Positions 6,788 through 15,391 of a stretch of DNA of 47,321 nucleotides are shown in pieces. The notes under the pieces were generated by a model. That model was not told the DNA's origin. It did not search any database and was given only the letters and a program-made list of their open reading frames with translations. Position 1 is the first letter of the stretch. Each line of letters begins with the position of its first letter. The position numbers and the translations under genes are program-made. The stretch is from Enhygromyxa salina (GTDB lineage Bacteria > Myxococcota_A > Polyangia > Nannocystales > Nannocystaceae), in contig NZ_PVNL01000040.1 of assembly GCF_002994635.1 (NCBI RefSeq), positions 1-47,321 of the forward strand, given 5' to 3'.

Positions 6788-8733
6788 GCAAACACGGCGG
6801 CCAACGAGAGACTCAGGCCGACGCCGGCTTGATCATCGTGCTTGGTGACGTGGCGCGGGCCGACGCGCTGCGACTGTCGCTCGAGGCGTCGGTTCGCGTC
6901 ACGCACCACGGCCACGATGTCGGCGCGGCCCTCCGCAGCGACCGTGATCGCGCCCACGCGCCAGCGGCGATCGTGGTGTTCGGGCCGATCGCCGAGCTCT
7001 CGACCTTGGTCGAGCACGCGCGGGCGCCGATCCTCTCCCTCGGTGCGGTGCCTCCAGCAGGTCCAGCAGGGTCGGGCGAGACCGACGCTGCGGGCCTGTT
7101 CTTCGCCTCCGCCCGCGAGCCCGACCACGCGCGCTTGCGGCAGCTGATCCTCCACGCCCTCGCGACCGCCGAGCGAGCGACGGCGAGCGAGGAGCAGCCA
7201 CTCGCCGCCGCGGACGCCCAGCGTCTCGCGCGGATCCTCGCGGGGGCGCAGCGCCTCGGCGGACTCCAGCAGCCGTGGACCGTGGCTGCGCACACCGAGG
7301 CGCTCGCGATCGAGCTCAGCGGCGCGACCCGGGCCTACTGCCAGTTCTTCGACGAGCACGGCGGCGAGCTGTGGCGCCCGATCGACCCGGAGACCACGAC
7401 GGTCTCGGCGGTCACGGGGCTCGTGGGCTGCGTGGCTCGGACCGGCGTGGGGCTACGCCTCGCGCGAGCGGACGCCGAACCGGACTTCACCCCCTCCGTC
7501 GACGATCCCGACGCACCTGCGTCCTCGGGAGCGCGGGCCGGCGTGAGCCTCCTGATCGAGGCCGTGACCTCGCCGCGCGAACAGGTCCACGCGATCCTGA
7601 GCGTCGTGGCCGATGCCGGGCGGCCGCCCTTCGACGAAGCCGACGCCGCGGCCTTGGGGGTGCTCGCCGAGCAGCTCGGAGCCGTGCTCCATCGGGTCGC
7701 GCTGCGTGAGCGCGTCGAGGCCAGCTTGCGGGCGCGAGCCGAGCCGAGCGCTCCGATCCGCGAGGAGGCCTGGCGCAGCCACCTGACCCGTGGCGCGAGC
7801 GGGGATCTGCTGCGAGTCGGCGCGCGCTGGCCCGGCGCGCTGCTCCTGGTCGTGCTCGCGCTCAGCCTCGCGGCGGCGGTCTTGGCCAGCGTCGCCGAGG
7901 TGTCTCGCTACAGCACGGGCCCGGCGGTGGTCCAGGCCAGCGCGCGCAGCGAGCTCACTGCGCTCGCAGGCGGGACCATCCGCGAGGTGCTCGTGGCTCC
8001 CGGCGCAGAGGTCCACGCGGGACAGATCGTCGCCGAGCTTCATGGCGAGCGAGAGGCGACGCGCCGGGAGCAACTCGCGGCTCGCTGGGAGGCAGCGCTG
8101 CGCCGCTACCTCGCCGAGCCCGACGACCTCGCGACGCGGACCGAGCTGCTCGAGCTGCGCGCGGCGCTGGTGGAGCTCGAGGCCCAGCTCCGAGAGCGTG
8201 TGGTCCGGGCCCCCCGTGCTGGACGCCTGGTCGACCTCAGGGTCGAGCCGGGACAGCACGTCGAGGCCGGGGAGGTCATCGCCGCCGTCGTGGACAGCGG
8301 CCCCGTCGACGAGCTGGTCGCGTTCTTGCCGGGGACCGACGCGCCCCGGATCGGTCCGGGCGTGGAGCTGCGCTTCGCGGTCGAGGGCTACCCCTTCAAT
8401 ACGGTCGCGGCGCGGGTCGTCACCGTCTCGGACGGTGCCTTGGGTGCGCGCGAGGCCCAGCGTCACCTCGGCCCGGGGGCCGCCGAGCTCGACCTGCGCG
8501 GGCCCGTCGTCGTGGTCCGTGCCGAGCTCGAGCAGCCGAACCTCGCGGTCGACGGCGTCGCCCTCCCGCTCCGCGATGGCATGCTGGGTCGGGCCGAGCT
8601 GCGCACCCACAGCGAGCCCCTGGCGTTGGCGCTGCTGCCCTGGCTGCGCCGGTTTGACCGCGCCCCCGCCTCGCAGCCGGCCGGCCATCGAGTCGAGTCA
8701 CTCGCGGCCACGAAGACGGAGACCCCGCGATGA
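6784..8733 (+). CDS. GAF-domain / HlyD fusion adaptor for peptide export
   Basis: This 649-aa protein combines a cytoplasmic sensor and a periplasmic adaptor. Residues 15-125 look like a degenerate receiver-type alpha/beta domain, about 160-305 form a GAF domain (ATRAYCQFFDEHGGELW ... LSVVADAGRPPFDEADAAAL), and 350-370 are one membrane span (ALLLVVLALSLAAAVLASV). Residues 378-635 are a HlyD/RND-type adaptor with two barrel-sandwich halves (GGTIREVLVAPGAEVHAGQ and VRAPRAGRLVDLRVEPGQHV) separated by a short hairpin. It overlaps the upstream and downstream genes by 4 bases each, implying translational coupling. It should link the ABC exporter at 8730 to an outer-membrane channel not found here, while the GAF part may gate export in response to a small ligand or protein contact (inference). 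Confidence 0.87.
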   Translation: MSKHGGQRETQADAGLIIVLGDVARADALRLSLEASVRVTHHGHDVGAALRSDRDRAHAPAAIVVFGPIAELSTLVEHARAPILSLGAVPPAGPAGSGETDAAGLFFASAREPDHARLRQLILHALATAERATASEEQPLAAADAQRLARILAGAQRLGGLQQPWTVAAHTEALAIELSGATRAYCQFFDEHGGELWRPIDPETTTVSAVTGLVGCVARTGVGLRLARADAEPDFTPSVDDPDAPASSGARAGVSLLIEAVTSPREQVHAILSVVADAGRPPFDEADAAALGVLAEQLGAVLHRVALRERVEASLRARAEPSAPIREEAWRSHLTRGASGDLLRVGARWPGALLLVVLALSLAAAVLASVAEVSRYSTGPAVVQASARSELTALAGGTIREVLVAPGAEVHAGQIVAELHGEREATRREQLAARWEAALRRYLAEPDDLATRTELLELRAALVELEAQLRERVVRAPRAGRLVDLRVEPGQHVEAGEVIAAVVDSGPVDELVAFLPGTDAPRIGPGVELRFAVEGYPFNTVAARVVTVSDGALGAREAQRHLGPGAAELDLRGPVVVVRAELEQPNLAVDGVALPLRDGMLGRAELRTHSEPLALALLPWLRRFDRAPASQPAGHRVESLAATKTETPR

Positions 8734-10886
8734 GTTGGTCGCCGCGGCGCCGGATTCCATTCGTCGCGCAGGTCCAAGGCTGCGACTGCGGAGCCGCGTG
8801 TCTGACCATGGTCTTGCACATGTACGGCTGCTACGCGTCGCTCACCGAGGTCACGGCGCGGACCGGAGCGGGGCGCGACGGCGCGAGCGCGGCGACGATC
8901 CTCGACGCCGCCAGGCGCTACGGCCTCGACGGTCGCGTGGTCGCGCTCGAGCTCGACCAGCTCGAGCTCGTGCCCCGCGGCGCCGTGCTGTTCTGGGACT
9001 TCAACCACTTCGTGGTCTACGAGGGCAGCGTCCGCGGGGGGATCCGAGTCGTGGACCCCGGGGATGGGCGTCGGCGGGTCTCGACAGCCAAGCTCCGCCG
9101 GTCGTTCACCGGCCTCGCAATCGTGCTCGAGCCGGGCGAGCGCTTCATGCGGGGCGGCCAGCCCCGCCGCCGCAACTGGCGGCGCTACCTCGCGCTGCTC
9201 GAGCAGCGCCCGCTCGAGGTCGTCCGGTTGCTGACCGCGACCATGCTCTTGCGCGGCTTCGCCCTGGGTCTGCCCTTGCTGACCGGCGTGATCATCGATC
9301 GCGTGGTGCCTCGCGCCGACATCGAGCTGCTCGTGGTGCTCGGCCTCGGACTGGGGATCAGCGTGGGCTTCGACGCCATCGCCAAGTATCTGCGCGAGCG
9401 CTTCGTGCTGCAGCTGCGCACCGTGCTCGACGCCGAGATGACCATTGGCTTCATCCAGCACATGGCCAGCCTGCCGTTCAGCTTCTTTCAGAGCCGCTCG
9501 GCCGGTGACCTGCTGATGCGCGCCAACAGTCACGCGACGATCCGCGAGGTCCTGACGAGCGACGTCCTGGCCGGCTTGCTCGACGGGCTGTTCGTGACCC
9601 TCTACCTGGTGCTGATGGCTGTCGTCAGCCCGACCCTGTGCGCCCTCGTGGTCGGTGCAGCTGCGGCCTTGACCGCGCTGGTGGTCCTGACCCAACGCCG
9701 CGCCCGCGATCGCATGGCCGAGGTCCTCGATGAGCAAGCCAGGGCCCAGGGGCTGCTCGCGCAGCTGCTCCACGCGATGGAGACGCTCAAGGCCGCTGGC
9801 GCCGAGGCCCGGGCCGTCTCGCGCTGGGCCAACCTCTACGTGGACGAGCTCAACGCCGCGGTCCGCCGCGATCACTTGCAGATCCTGCTGACGACCGCTC
9901 GGACGCTGACCCTGCGCATGGCCCCGCTGCTCGTCATGCTCGTCGGCGCCGTCGAGACCATCGAGGGTCGCCTCTCGCTTGGCACGATGATCGCCGTCAA
10001 CGCCTTGGCCGCGAGCTTCCTGATCCCCGTTGACGATCTGCTCGCAAGCGCCTCGCGCCTGCAGCTCGTCGGTTGCTACGTCGACCGCGTCGAGGACGTG
10101 CTCGAGGCCGAGTCCGAGCGCAGCGAGGGTCGTGAGCTCCCGCGCATGCGCGGCCGCGTCGAGCTCGACCGCGTCTCGTTCGCATACTCGGCTCACGGCC
10201 CGCGCATCCTCGACGAGGTCTCGCTCGACATCCACCCAGGCTCGAGCGTGGCGATCGTCGGCAGCTCGGGCTCGGGCAAGTCGACGCTGGCCAAGCTGCT
10301 CGTGGGTCTCCACCAGCCAGACGACGGCGAGCTTCGCTACGACGGCCATCCGCTGCGCGAGCTGTCCCTGAGCACGATCCGCGCCCAGGTCGCGATGGTC
10401 CCGCAAAAACCCGTGCTGATCGGCGGCGACTCGATCCGCAGCAACGTCGCCCTCGGCGCCCCAGGAGTCGGCCACGAGGAGGTCCTCGCCGCCTGTCGCC
10501 GCGCCTGCATCCACGCCGACGTCAGCGCCATGCCGATGGGCTACGAGACGATGCTCGATGACGATGGGGGCTCGGTCTCCGGCGGCCAGGCTCAGCGCCT
10601 CGCCCTCGCCCGTGCGCTCGTTTGCGGGCCGGCCGTGCTCGTGCTCGACGAGGCGACCTCGGCGCTCGACACCCAGACCGAGCGCGTGGTCATGGCCGAG
10701 CTCGAGCGCCTGGCGTGCACGCGGATCATCGTCGCGCATCGCCTCAGCACGGTCGTCGCCTGTGATCAGATCGTCGTGCTCGAGGGAGGCCGCGTCATCG
10801 AGCAGGGGACGCACTCACAGCTGCTCGCCAGCGCTGGCGCCTACGCTCGGCTCGTCGCGGCTCAGGTGGAGGCCCAGTCGTCATGA
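8730..10886 (+). CDS. Peptidase-containing ABC transporter (C39 protease, PCAT/LagD type)
   Basis: A 718-aa exporter that should cut a double-glycine leader and pump the peptide out. The N-terminal C39 domain has Gln14 and catalytic Cys20 in AQVQGCDCGAACL, His93 in FNHFVV and Asp109 in VVDPGDG, so the triad is complete. The membrane domain spans roughly residues 160-450 with several hydrophobic helices. The ATPase domain has Walker A GSSGSGKST, signature SGGQAQR, Walker B VLVLDEATSALD and H-loop VAHRLS, all intact. Length matches the family. It overlaps both neighbours by 4 bases. The natural substrate is the 44-residue precursor at 3914, the only double-glycine peptide seen in this operon. 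Confidence 0.96.
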   Translation: MSWSPRRRIPFVAQVQGCDCGAACLTMVLHMYGCYASLTEVTARTGAGRDGASAATILDAARRYGLDGRVVALELDQLELVPRGAVLFWDFNHFVVYEGSVRGGIRVVDPGDGRRRVSTAKLRRSFTGLAIVLEPGERFMRGGQPRRRNWRRYLALLEQRPLEVVRLLTATMLLRGFALGLPLLTGVIIDRVVPRADIELLVVLGLGLGISVGFDAIAKYLRERFVLQLRTVLDAEMTIGFIQHMASLPFSFFQSRSAGDLLMRANSHATIREVLTSDVLAGLLDGLFVTLYLVLMAVVSPTLCALVVGAAAALTALVVLTQRRARDRMAEVLDEQARAQGLLAQLLHAMETLKAAGAEARAVSRWANLYVDELNAAVRRDHLQILLTTARTLTLRMAPLLVMLVGAVETIEGRLSLGTMIAVNALAASFLIPVDDLLASASRLQLVGCYVDRVEDVLEAESERSEGRELPRMRGRVELDRVSFAYSAHGPRILDEVSLDIHPGSSVAIVGSSGSGKSTLAKLLVGLHQPDDGELRYDGHPLRELSLSTIRAQVAMVPQKPVLIGGDSIRSNVALGAPGVGHEEVLAACRRACIHADVSAMPMGYETMLDDDGGSVSGGQAQRLALARALVCGPAVLVLDEATSALDTQTERVVMAELERLACTRIIVAHRLSTVVACDQIVVLEGGRVIEQGTHSQLLASAGAYARLVAAQVEAQSS

Positions 10887-11782
10887 AGCACCGGGGAAGG
10901 GGACGGGGACGCGGGCGCGCGCGCCTGCTCACGGCCGCGCTCGCCCTTGCCAGCGCCTGCGAGGTCGACGGTCCCGTCGCGGGCGTCCCCGCGGCCTCGG
11001 TGGCCGTGGGCCCGCCGCCGCAGCAGACGTCCGTGGCTGTCGTGCCCTGGACTGGGATCGTGCGACGCCCGAGCTTGGAGCTCGTGGCCCCCGATCACGG
11101 CGAGATCGCGGCGGTCCACATCGGGCTCGGCTCGGTCGTCGCTGTCGGCGAGCTGCTCGTCGAGCTCGAACAGCCTCAGCTCGAGACCGAGCTCGAGCAA
11201 GCTCGCAGTCGTCTGCGCCAAGCCAGCGCCGAGCTCGAGGCCGCCCGGCGCGACGAGGGTCTCCATCGACGAGTACTTCGCGCAGATGAGCAGGCCAAGG
11301 CCGTGCTGCCCGCACGCGAGCTGTGGGCCGCCGAGCAACGCGCAAGCGATGCCACCAGTCGGCGCTCGATCGCCGCCGCGCAAGCCCACGCGGTCGCGGT
11401 CGAGATCGAGAGCCTGGAGCGACGACTGGCCGCGGGTCGCCTTCGCGCTCCCTTCTCTGCTCGGGTTGCTGCCGTCGGGGCCAGCGTGGGGCAGCACGTC
11501 GACGCGGGCGCGCCGCTCGTGCGTCTGATCGAAGAGCGGCCGCCCGAGGTGCGCTTCGCCGTGCCCCAAGCCGAGCTCGACCACCTCGGGGGCGTCGGCG
11601 CGACCGTCGAGGTGCGTCCGTCTGCAAACGCCGACGCGCAGTGGTCGGCGAGGGTCGAGCGCGTCGCTCCCGAGGTCGACCCCGTCTCCCAGCTGGTGAT
11701 CGTCGAAGCCACGCTGCTGGATGGCAGCGCGCAGCTCTCGTCCGGACAAGCTTGCGTCGTGGCCCCAGGCATACCTGGCTGA
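10883..11782 (+). CDS. HlyD/MFP-type periplasmic adaptor lipoprotein
   Basis: A 299-aa protein whose ATG overlaps the transporter stop by 4 bases. The N-terminus is Arg-rich and then hydrophobic, ending in a lipobox (ALALASAC, Cys about 26), so it is probably a lipoprotein. The body has a barrel-sandwich half (APDHGEIAAVHIGLGSVV), an alpha hairpin of about 90 residues (LETELEQARSRLRQASAELE onwards), the second half (RLRAPFSARVAAVGASVGQ) and a beta barrel. It is the second adaptor in the operon besides the GAF fusion; two adaptors beside one exporter is unusual. It lacks the long C-terminal membrane-proximal domain and may work as an accessory to the main adaptor (inference). Confidence 0.85.
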   Translation: MKHRGRGRGRGRARLLTAALALASACEVDGPVAGVPAASVAVGPPPQQTSVAVVPWTGIVRRPSLELVAPDHGEIAAVHIGLGSVVAVGELLVELEQPQLETELEQARSRLRQASAELEAARRDEGLHRRVLRADEQAKAVLPARELWAAEQRASDATSRRSIAAAQAHAVAVEIESLERRLAAGRLRAPFSARVAAVGASVGQHVDAGAPLVRLIEERPPEVRFAVPQAELDHLGGVGATVEVRPSANADAQWSARVERVAPEVDPVSQLVIVEATLLDGSAQLSSGQACVVAPGIPG

Positions 11783-11809
11783 GCGTCGAGCCCTCGAGCG
11801 CGCGGCGGA

Positions 11810-12352
11810 TCAGCTGCAGCTTCCAACCGGCTTGATCACTGCGGCGTTGCTCGTGGGGGGCAGGTGCGGGATCTGTTCTTCGACGTAGGGGTAGCCCCAC
11901 ACCGTCTTCGCCGAGGGGCGAACCGCGATCGGATCGATCCAATAGGGCTGGTCGACGCTCAGGGTCACCACGTGCAAGCCCGCGCTGGGCAGCAGCGAGT
12001 CGTGGAGCTTGACGAACTCGCCGTCTGCGTCGGTCGTCCAGATATCGACGACATAGCGATCGCCGTAGAAGCCGATCAGCAGCTCCGCGGGGGTGCTCGA
12101 TGTCTCGTTGGTCGCAAGCCGGGGATAATCGAGGTCGAACTTGATCAACCAGTCCCAGCTGTCGAGGGGGGCGCGGAGGTTCTGAGACCACACTCGCCCG
12201 GTATCGGTGATGTAGATCTCGTGGACGGGTCCGACCTCGGTGCAGGATCCGGCCGACGGCGACGCGTGTTTGGCCCACACCGGCTGCGCCGCGCCGAGGG
12301 CGAGGGCGAGGACGGTGGCGGTGGTGATGGTGAGCGTTTGGAACAGGTGCAT
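11810..12352 (-). CDS. Small secreted protein of unknown function
   Basis: ATG at 12352 gives 180 aa starting MHLFQTLTITTATVLALA, a clear signal peptide with probable cleavage after QPVWA. The mature part is beta-rich (EVGPVHEIYITDTGRVWSQ, LLIGFYGDRYVVDIWTTDADG, WGYPYVEEQIPHLPP) with one Cys near its start and one near its end (GSC), which may form a disulfide. No family recognised. It converges on the peptide operon with a 27-base gap and is transcribed away from the sigma factor region. Periplasmic or extracellular location is inferred from the signal peptide. Confidence 0.85.
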   Translation of the reverse strand: MHLFQTLTITTATVLALALGAAQPVWAKHASPSAGSCTEVGPVHEIYITDTGRVWSQNLRAPLDSWDWLIKFDLDYPRLATNETSSTPAELLIGFYGDRYVVDIWTTDADGEFVKLHDSLLPSAGLHVVTLSVDQPYWIDPIAVRPSAKTVWGYPYVEEQIPHLPPTSNAAVIKPVGSCS

Positions 12353-12466
12353 GGTTGGCCTCTGCTGTGATGTCGGACATCGCTCGAGACTGTCCACGGC
12401 GGCAGACAAATTTTTCCCGTGCGTCGGCGGGCGCTCCCTTCGACGAACGTGCGCAAGACACGCAGC

Positions 12467-12493
12467 GGTGCTGCGGTCTCACACCGCAGCGCC
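12467..12493. terminator. Stable hairpin between sigma factor gene and secreted-protein gene
   Basis: GGTGCTGCGGT pairs with ACCGCAGCGCC over 11 positions (one G-U) around a CTCAC loop. It lies downstream of the ECF sigma gene and about 115 bases upstream of the start at 12352, both on the minus strand. There is no T-run, so termination is a guess; an attenuator-like leader structure is equally possible. Confidence 0.35.
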
Positions 12494-12558
12494 GAGATGG
12501 TGATCCTGGTCCTCGACAAGTCGCCCGACACACCCAAGTGTCTTCGCGACCCGATCCG

Positions 12559-12613
12559 ATCAGGTCAGATCAGGTCAAATCAGATCAGATCAGATCAGAT
12601 CAGATCAGATCAC
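12559..12613. repeat. ATCAG pentanucleotide tandem repeat
   Basis: Eleven 5-base units. Six are perfect ATCAG copies from 12579 to 12608, preceded by four copies of which two are degenerate (GTCAG, GTCAA) and followed by ATCAC. The array overlaps the last codons and the TGA (12600-12602) of the sigma factor gene, so that the repeat itself encodes the final Leu-Ile and the stop. The unit is not a multiple of three, but the stop falls in the gene-proximal units, so slippage would not lengthen the protein. Confidence 0.9.
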
Positions 12614-13232
12614 GAACCTGCGCCGCCCAGGCCTCGAGCCCGCCAAGGGTGCTGTCGCGCTCCTCTGGCGAGGCCGCGAACGCCACGATCGCCTGCTCGA
12701 GCAGCTGTCGCGCCTTGCTCAGGCGGCTGCGCATGGCCGAGTGGGAGATGCCAAACACGGCGGCGATCTCGTTGGCCTTGAGCCCCTCCCAGTAGTGCAG
12801 CTCGAGCGCGATCTGATGCTCGATGGGGATCCGGCGCAAGCCCTCGAGCAGGAGCCGCTGCTCGCGTTTTTTGGCGAGCACCGTCGAGGGCCCGGGCGCG
12901 ACCGCGGCGACCGACTCGAGCTCGGCGTCGAAGGCTCGACCCTTGGTCAGTGAGCGGAGCTGATCGATCAGCTTGAAGCGGGCGATGCTCAGCACGAAGG
13001 CGCGCACGCTCGTGCCCTCGCGGATCTTGTCGCGGCCCTCGACCAGCGCGAGGAAGGTCTGCTGCATGAGCTCCTCGGCCTGGTCGGGGACCTTGGTTCG
13101 GAACATGCGATAGACCGTGGCGCTGTGGCGGTCGTAGAGTTCGGCGCCCGCTTCGGTGTCACCTTCGCGCCAGCGCGCGAGCAGCTCCGCGTCGCGCTGC
13201 CAGTCCTCGTCCCGAGTCACGCTCGCCATCAT
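12600..13232 (-). CDS. ECF-type RNA polymerase sigma factor
   Basis: A 210-aa protein with the two usual ECF regions. Region 2 includes ELYDRHSATVYRMF, EELMQQTFLALVEG and VRAFVLSIARFKLIDQLR. Region 4 includes LRRIPIEHQIALELHYWEGL and the helix-turn-helix NEIAAVFGISHSAMRSRLSKAR. Two adjacent ATGs (13232, 13229) are possible starts. No anti-sigma gene is seen next to it. Its target genes cannot be told from the sequence. The 3' end lies inside the ATCAG repeat. Confidence 0.93.
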   Translation of the reverse strand: MMASVTRDEDWQRDAELLARWREGDTEAGAELYDRHSATVYRMFRTKVPDQAEELMQQTFLALVEGRDKIREGTSVRAFVLSIARFKLIDQLRSLTKGRAFDAELESVAAVAPGPSTVLAKKREQRLLLEGLRRIPIEHQIALELHYWEGLKANEIAAVFGISHSAMRSRLSKARQLLEQAIVAFAASPEERDSTLGGLEAWAAQVRDLI

Positions 13233-13378
13233 AGTTCACGTGCGGGCCTCCCGGAGCGTCGATCAGGTTGTGTACGTTGTCATTGCTGGGCTGGAGAGGC
13301 GCCGATGGCCTTGGAGTGGGGCCAAGGCGTAGCGACACGCTTCCCTTTCGCCGCCGAGAGCGAGACTCTCGCACCACC

Positions 13379-14275
13379 ATGTGGTCCCCTTTGCACGGAT
13401 TCTCTCGGGATCCGGTCGACGCCAGTCGGGTACCCGCGGCTCAGCTCGACAGCGAAGACCCGCGGGCTGCGATCGAGGCCATCACCGCCTTCGCGCGCCG
13501 CGGTGACTTCGAGGCCGTGCCCCGGCTCGCGCAGATTCTCGCCGCGCACGACGACAACTTCGTCTGGTACGCCGGCACGACCCTGCTGGGCCTCCTCGCG
13601 CCCTGGGAGATGCTCCAGACCTGGTCGAAGCGCTTCGACGATCCAAGCGATCGAGATGCGCGCTTCCACGTCTCGGACGCGCTGCACCTGAGCTGCGGAG
13701 CGTGGGCCGTGGAGCCGTTGATCGCCATGGTTCGCGCCACCTCGCACTGGGAGCAAGACACCCCGCTGTACCACCTCGGCCGCGCGCTCAGCGGACTGCT
13801 CGATCGTCCTGGCGAGAACACGGTGGACGACGACCTCGAGCACACGGTCGTCGTGCGTGAAGACGAGTGGGACCAGCCCACCGAGTCCCTGGACCTTCAC
13901 ATGCAGGACGTCTCCCCGGACCGTCACGCCTACGCGGTTCGAAATCCTGCGTGGGACCGTCACGTGCAGACACGCGCCGAGCAGCTCCGACGCGACTTCC
14001 CCGACGTCGCGGTGCGTCGGGGCGGACCCGTGGACCTCGGGGCGATGGCGCGTCGTCTCCTCGCTCAGACCAAGTACGGTCGGCTCTCGTCTGGCGAGCG
14101 CATCCTCTTCGAGGCCTTCACCGGGATCGACTGCAGCGGCTTCTACGGCGGCGAGAACCGACTCCTACGACCTCAGGTGGTCCAGGAGGTCATCGGCGCC
14201 TTCCTCAATTCGGACGCCCCGGGCCGCTTTCGACCGGGGGTGCGCTACTTCTTTGGGCACGAAGTCCCGACGTAG
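13379..14275 (+). CDS. Helical-repeat (HEAT-like) protein of unknown function
   Basis: The reading frame is open from a GTG at 13268, but the first 37 residues are Arg-rich and unlike protein; the ATG at 13379 (MWSPLHGFSRDP) gives 298 aa. The first half has HEAT-like helix pairs (DPRAAIEAITAFARRGDFEA, DNFVWYAGTTLLGLLAP, ARFHVSDALHLSCGAWAVEP). The second half contains a charged linker and a compact C-terminal domain (SSGERILFEAFTGIDCSGFYGG). There is no signal peptide, so it is probably cytoplasmic. Such proteins often act as scaffolds or immunity-type proteins, but nothing here shows which. Confidence 0.82.
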   Translation: MWSPLHGFSRDPVDASRVPAAQLDSEDPRAAIEAITAFARRGDFEAVPRLAQILAAHDDNFVWYAGTTLLGLLAPWEMLQTWSKRFDDPSDRDARFHVSDALHLSCGAWAVEPLIAMVRATSHWEQDTPLYHLGRALSGLLDRPGENTVDDDLEHTVVVREDEWDQPTESLDLHMQDVSPDRHAYAVRNPAWDRHVQTRAEQLRRDFPDVAVRRGGPVDLGAMARRLLAQTKYGRLSSGERILFEAFTGIDCSGFYGGENRLLRPQVVQEVIGAFLNSDAPGRFRPGVRYFFGHEVPT

Positions 14276-14361
14276 CGTGCACACCTCGCTCAGCCGTCGC
14301 GGGCGTCGACTGGGAGCGCGGCGACGAGGCGGGCCCAGGCCTCATCGCTGACGTCGAGGGG

Positions 14362-14760
14362 CTAGATGAGGGCGAGCGTCTGCAGGCTGGGGAGGTGCGC
14401 GCGGGCGTCGAGGAGGGCCTCGACGCCGCGATCGCTGATCGTTGTGCCCGTGAGCTCGATCCGCTCGATGGTCGCGGCACAGGGCGCGGTGGCGAGGCCT
14501 TTGCAGATCAGATCCCCGAGATCGATCTCCTCGAGGAAGCCGCGGCGCATCGCCCCCTCGCCTCGGGCGAGACCGAGAGGGGCGAGCCAGCGTCGCTCCA
14601 GCGCGTCCGCGACTTGCTCCGAGGGGGCTTCGCACTGCCGGCGGATCATGGCGGAGCGCGCAGGATCGTGCTCCTCGCCCCACGCCGCGTAGGCGAGTCG
14701 AGGACCATCGTCGTCGGGCGCCACGCAGATCGCCGCCAGGAGCTCCTCACGGTTGGGCAC
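14362..14760 (-). CDS. TIGR02996-domain protein, short
   Basis: A 132-aa protein. The N-terminal 45 residues match the TIGR02996 pattern found in myxobacteria and planctomycetes: REELLAAICVAPDDDGPRLA then AWGEEHDPARSAMIRRQ, the last part being the G/HDPARxxxIRxQ signature. The C-terminus (TIERIELTGTTISDRGVEAL, LPSLQTLALI) looks like the beginning of leucine-rich repeats, which normally continue for hundreds of residues in this family. It stops at TAG 14362 and may be a truncated relative. Function unknown. Confidence 0.75.
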   Translation of the reverse strand: MPNREELLAAICVAPDDDGPRLAYAAWGEEHDPARSAMIRRQCEAPSEQVADALERRWLAPLGLARGEGAMRRGFLEEIDLGDLICKGLATAPCAATIERIELTGTTISDRGVEALLDARAHLPSLQTLALI

Positions 14761-14844
14761 CGCCGGATCCTCGCGGACAGGGACGAACGCGTCGAGGGTC
14801 GAGTGAGTCAGGCGCTGCCGACCGATTCGCCGGTCATCAGCCCC

Positions 14845-15198
14845 TCACAGGCCCTTGTAGACAAAGCGCTCTTTGACGACCTTGCCGTCCTTCCACGTGC
14901 GCACGGCGATCTCGTCCATTGTCATGCGATTGCCGTCTTTGAAGGTCACGTCGATGAATTGCTCGCAGAAGCTGGTGTCGCCTTCGACAGCGGAAGCGCC
15001 AATCCTGAACTCGTGGACCTGCTCGACGTTGCTGAAGAACTCCAGCTCGCGCTCGCGGTTGACTTGTTTGCCTTCGAAGATCTGATCGTTCTCCATCATC
15101 ACGACGTCGTCGGCGTAGTACTGCTCGAAGCCCTCGAGGGCTTTGCCTCGGCGGATTAAGTCGTTGAGGTCGGTATCGTGCTTGCGTGTGTCGGACAT
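14845..15198 (-). CDS. SnoaL-like / NTF2-fold protein
   Basis: 117 aa starting MSDTRKHDTDLNDLIRRGK. The pattern GFEQYYADDVVMMENDQ, the Arg/Glu-rich helix NRERELEFFSNVEQV, the strands FCEQFIDVTFKDGNRMTMDE and the ending WKDGKVVKERFVYKGL are typical of small SnoaL-like proteins of the NTF2 fold. These include hydrolases, isomerases and many of unknown activity. It is a single-domain cytoplasmic protein and no catalytic pair can be assigned with confidence. It stands alone between the TIGR02996 gene and a 193-base gap. Confidence 0.85.
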   Translation of the reverse strand: MSDTRKHDTDLNDLIRRGKALEGFEQYYADDVVMMENDQIFEGKQVNRERELEFFSNVEQVHEFRIGASAVEGDTSFCEQFIDVTFKDGNRMTMDEIAVRTWKDGKVVKERFVYKGL

Positions 15199-15391
15199 GG
15201 GTGGGTGCTCCTCGAGCGTCGGTTGTGGGGGCGACGTTCGCGGATGGGCTGCTCGAAATCATGGGCGAACGGCACAGGTTGCGCGGATCTGAGCGGCATC
15301 GGTTGTCAGCAGTCTATACGCCGCCCAAACTGTGATGATCGGCAAATTCTGCTCCTGCGGCGCGGGTTGGCCGAATAAGTAGCGCACGCCG

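Noticed and set aside
12353..12599. Start of the secreted protein at 12409 (19 extra residues)
   Set aside because: The extra residues are polar and precede the signal peptide; the ATG at 12352 starts the signal peptide directly.
14276..14361. Terminator between the HEAT-like gene and the TIGR02996 gene
   Set aside because: No stable hairpin with a T-run was found in this convergent gap.
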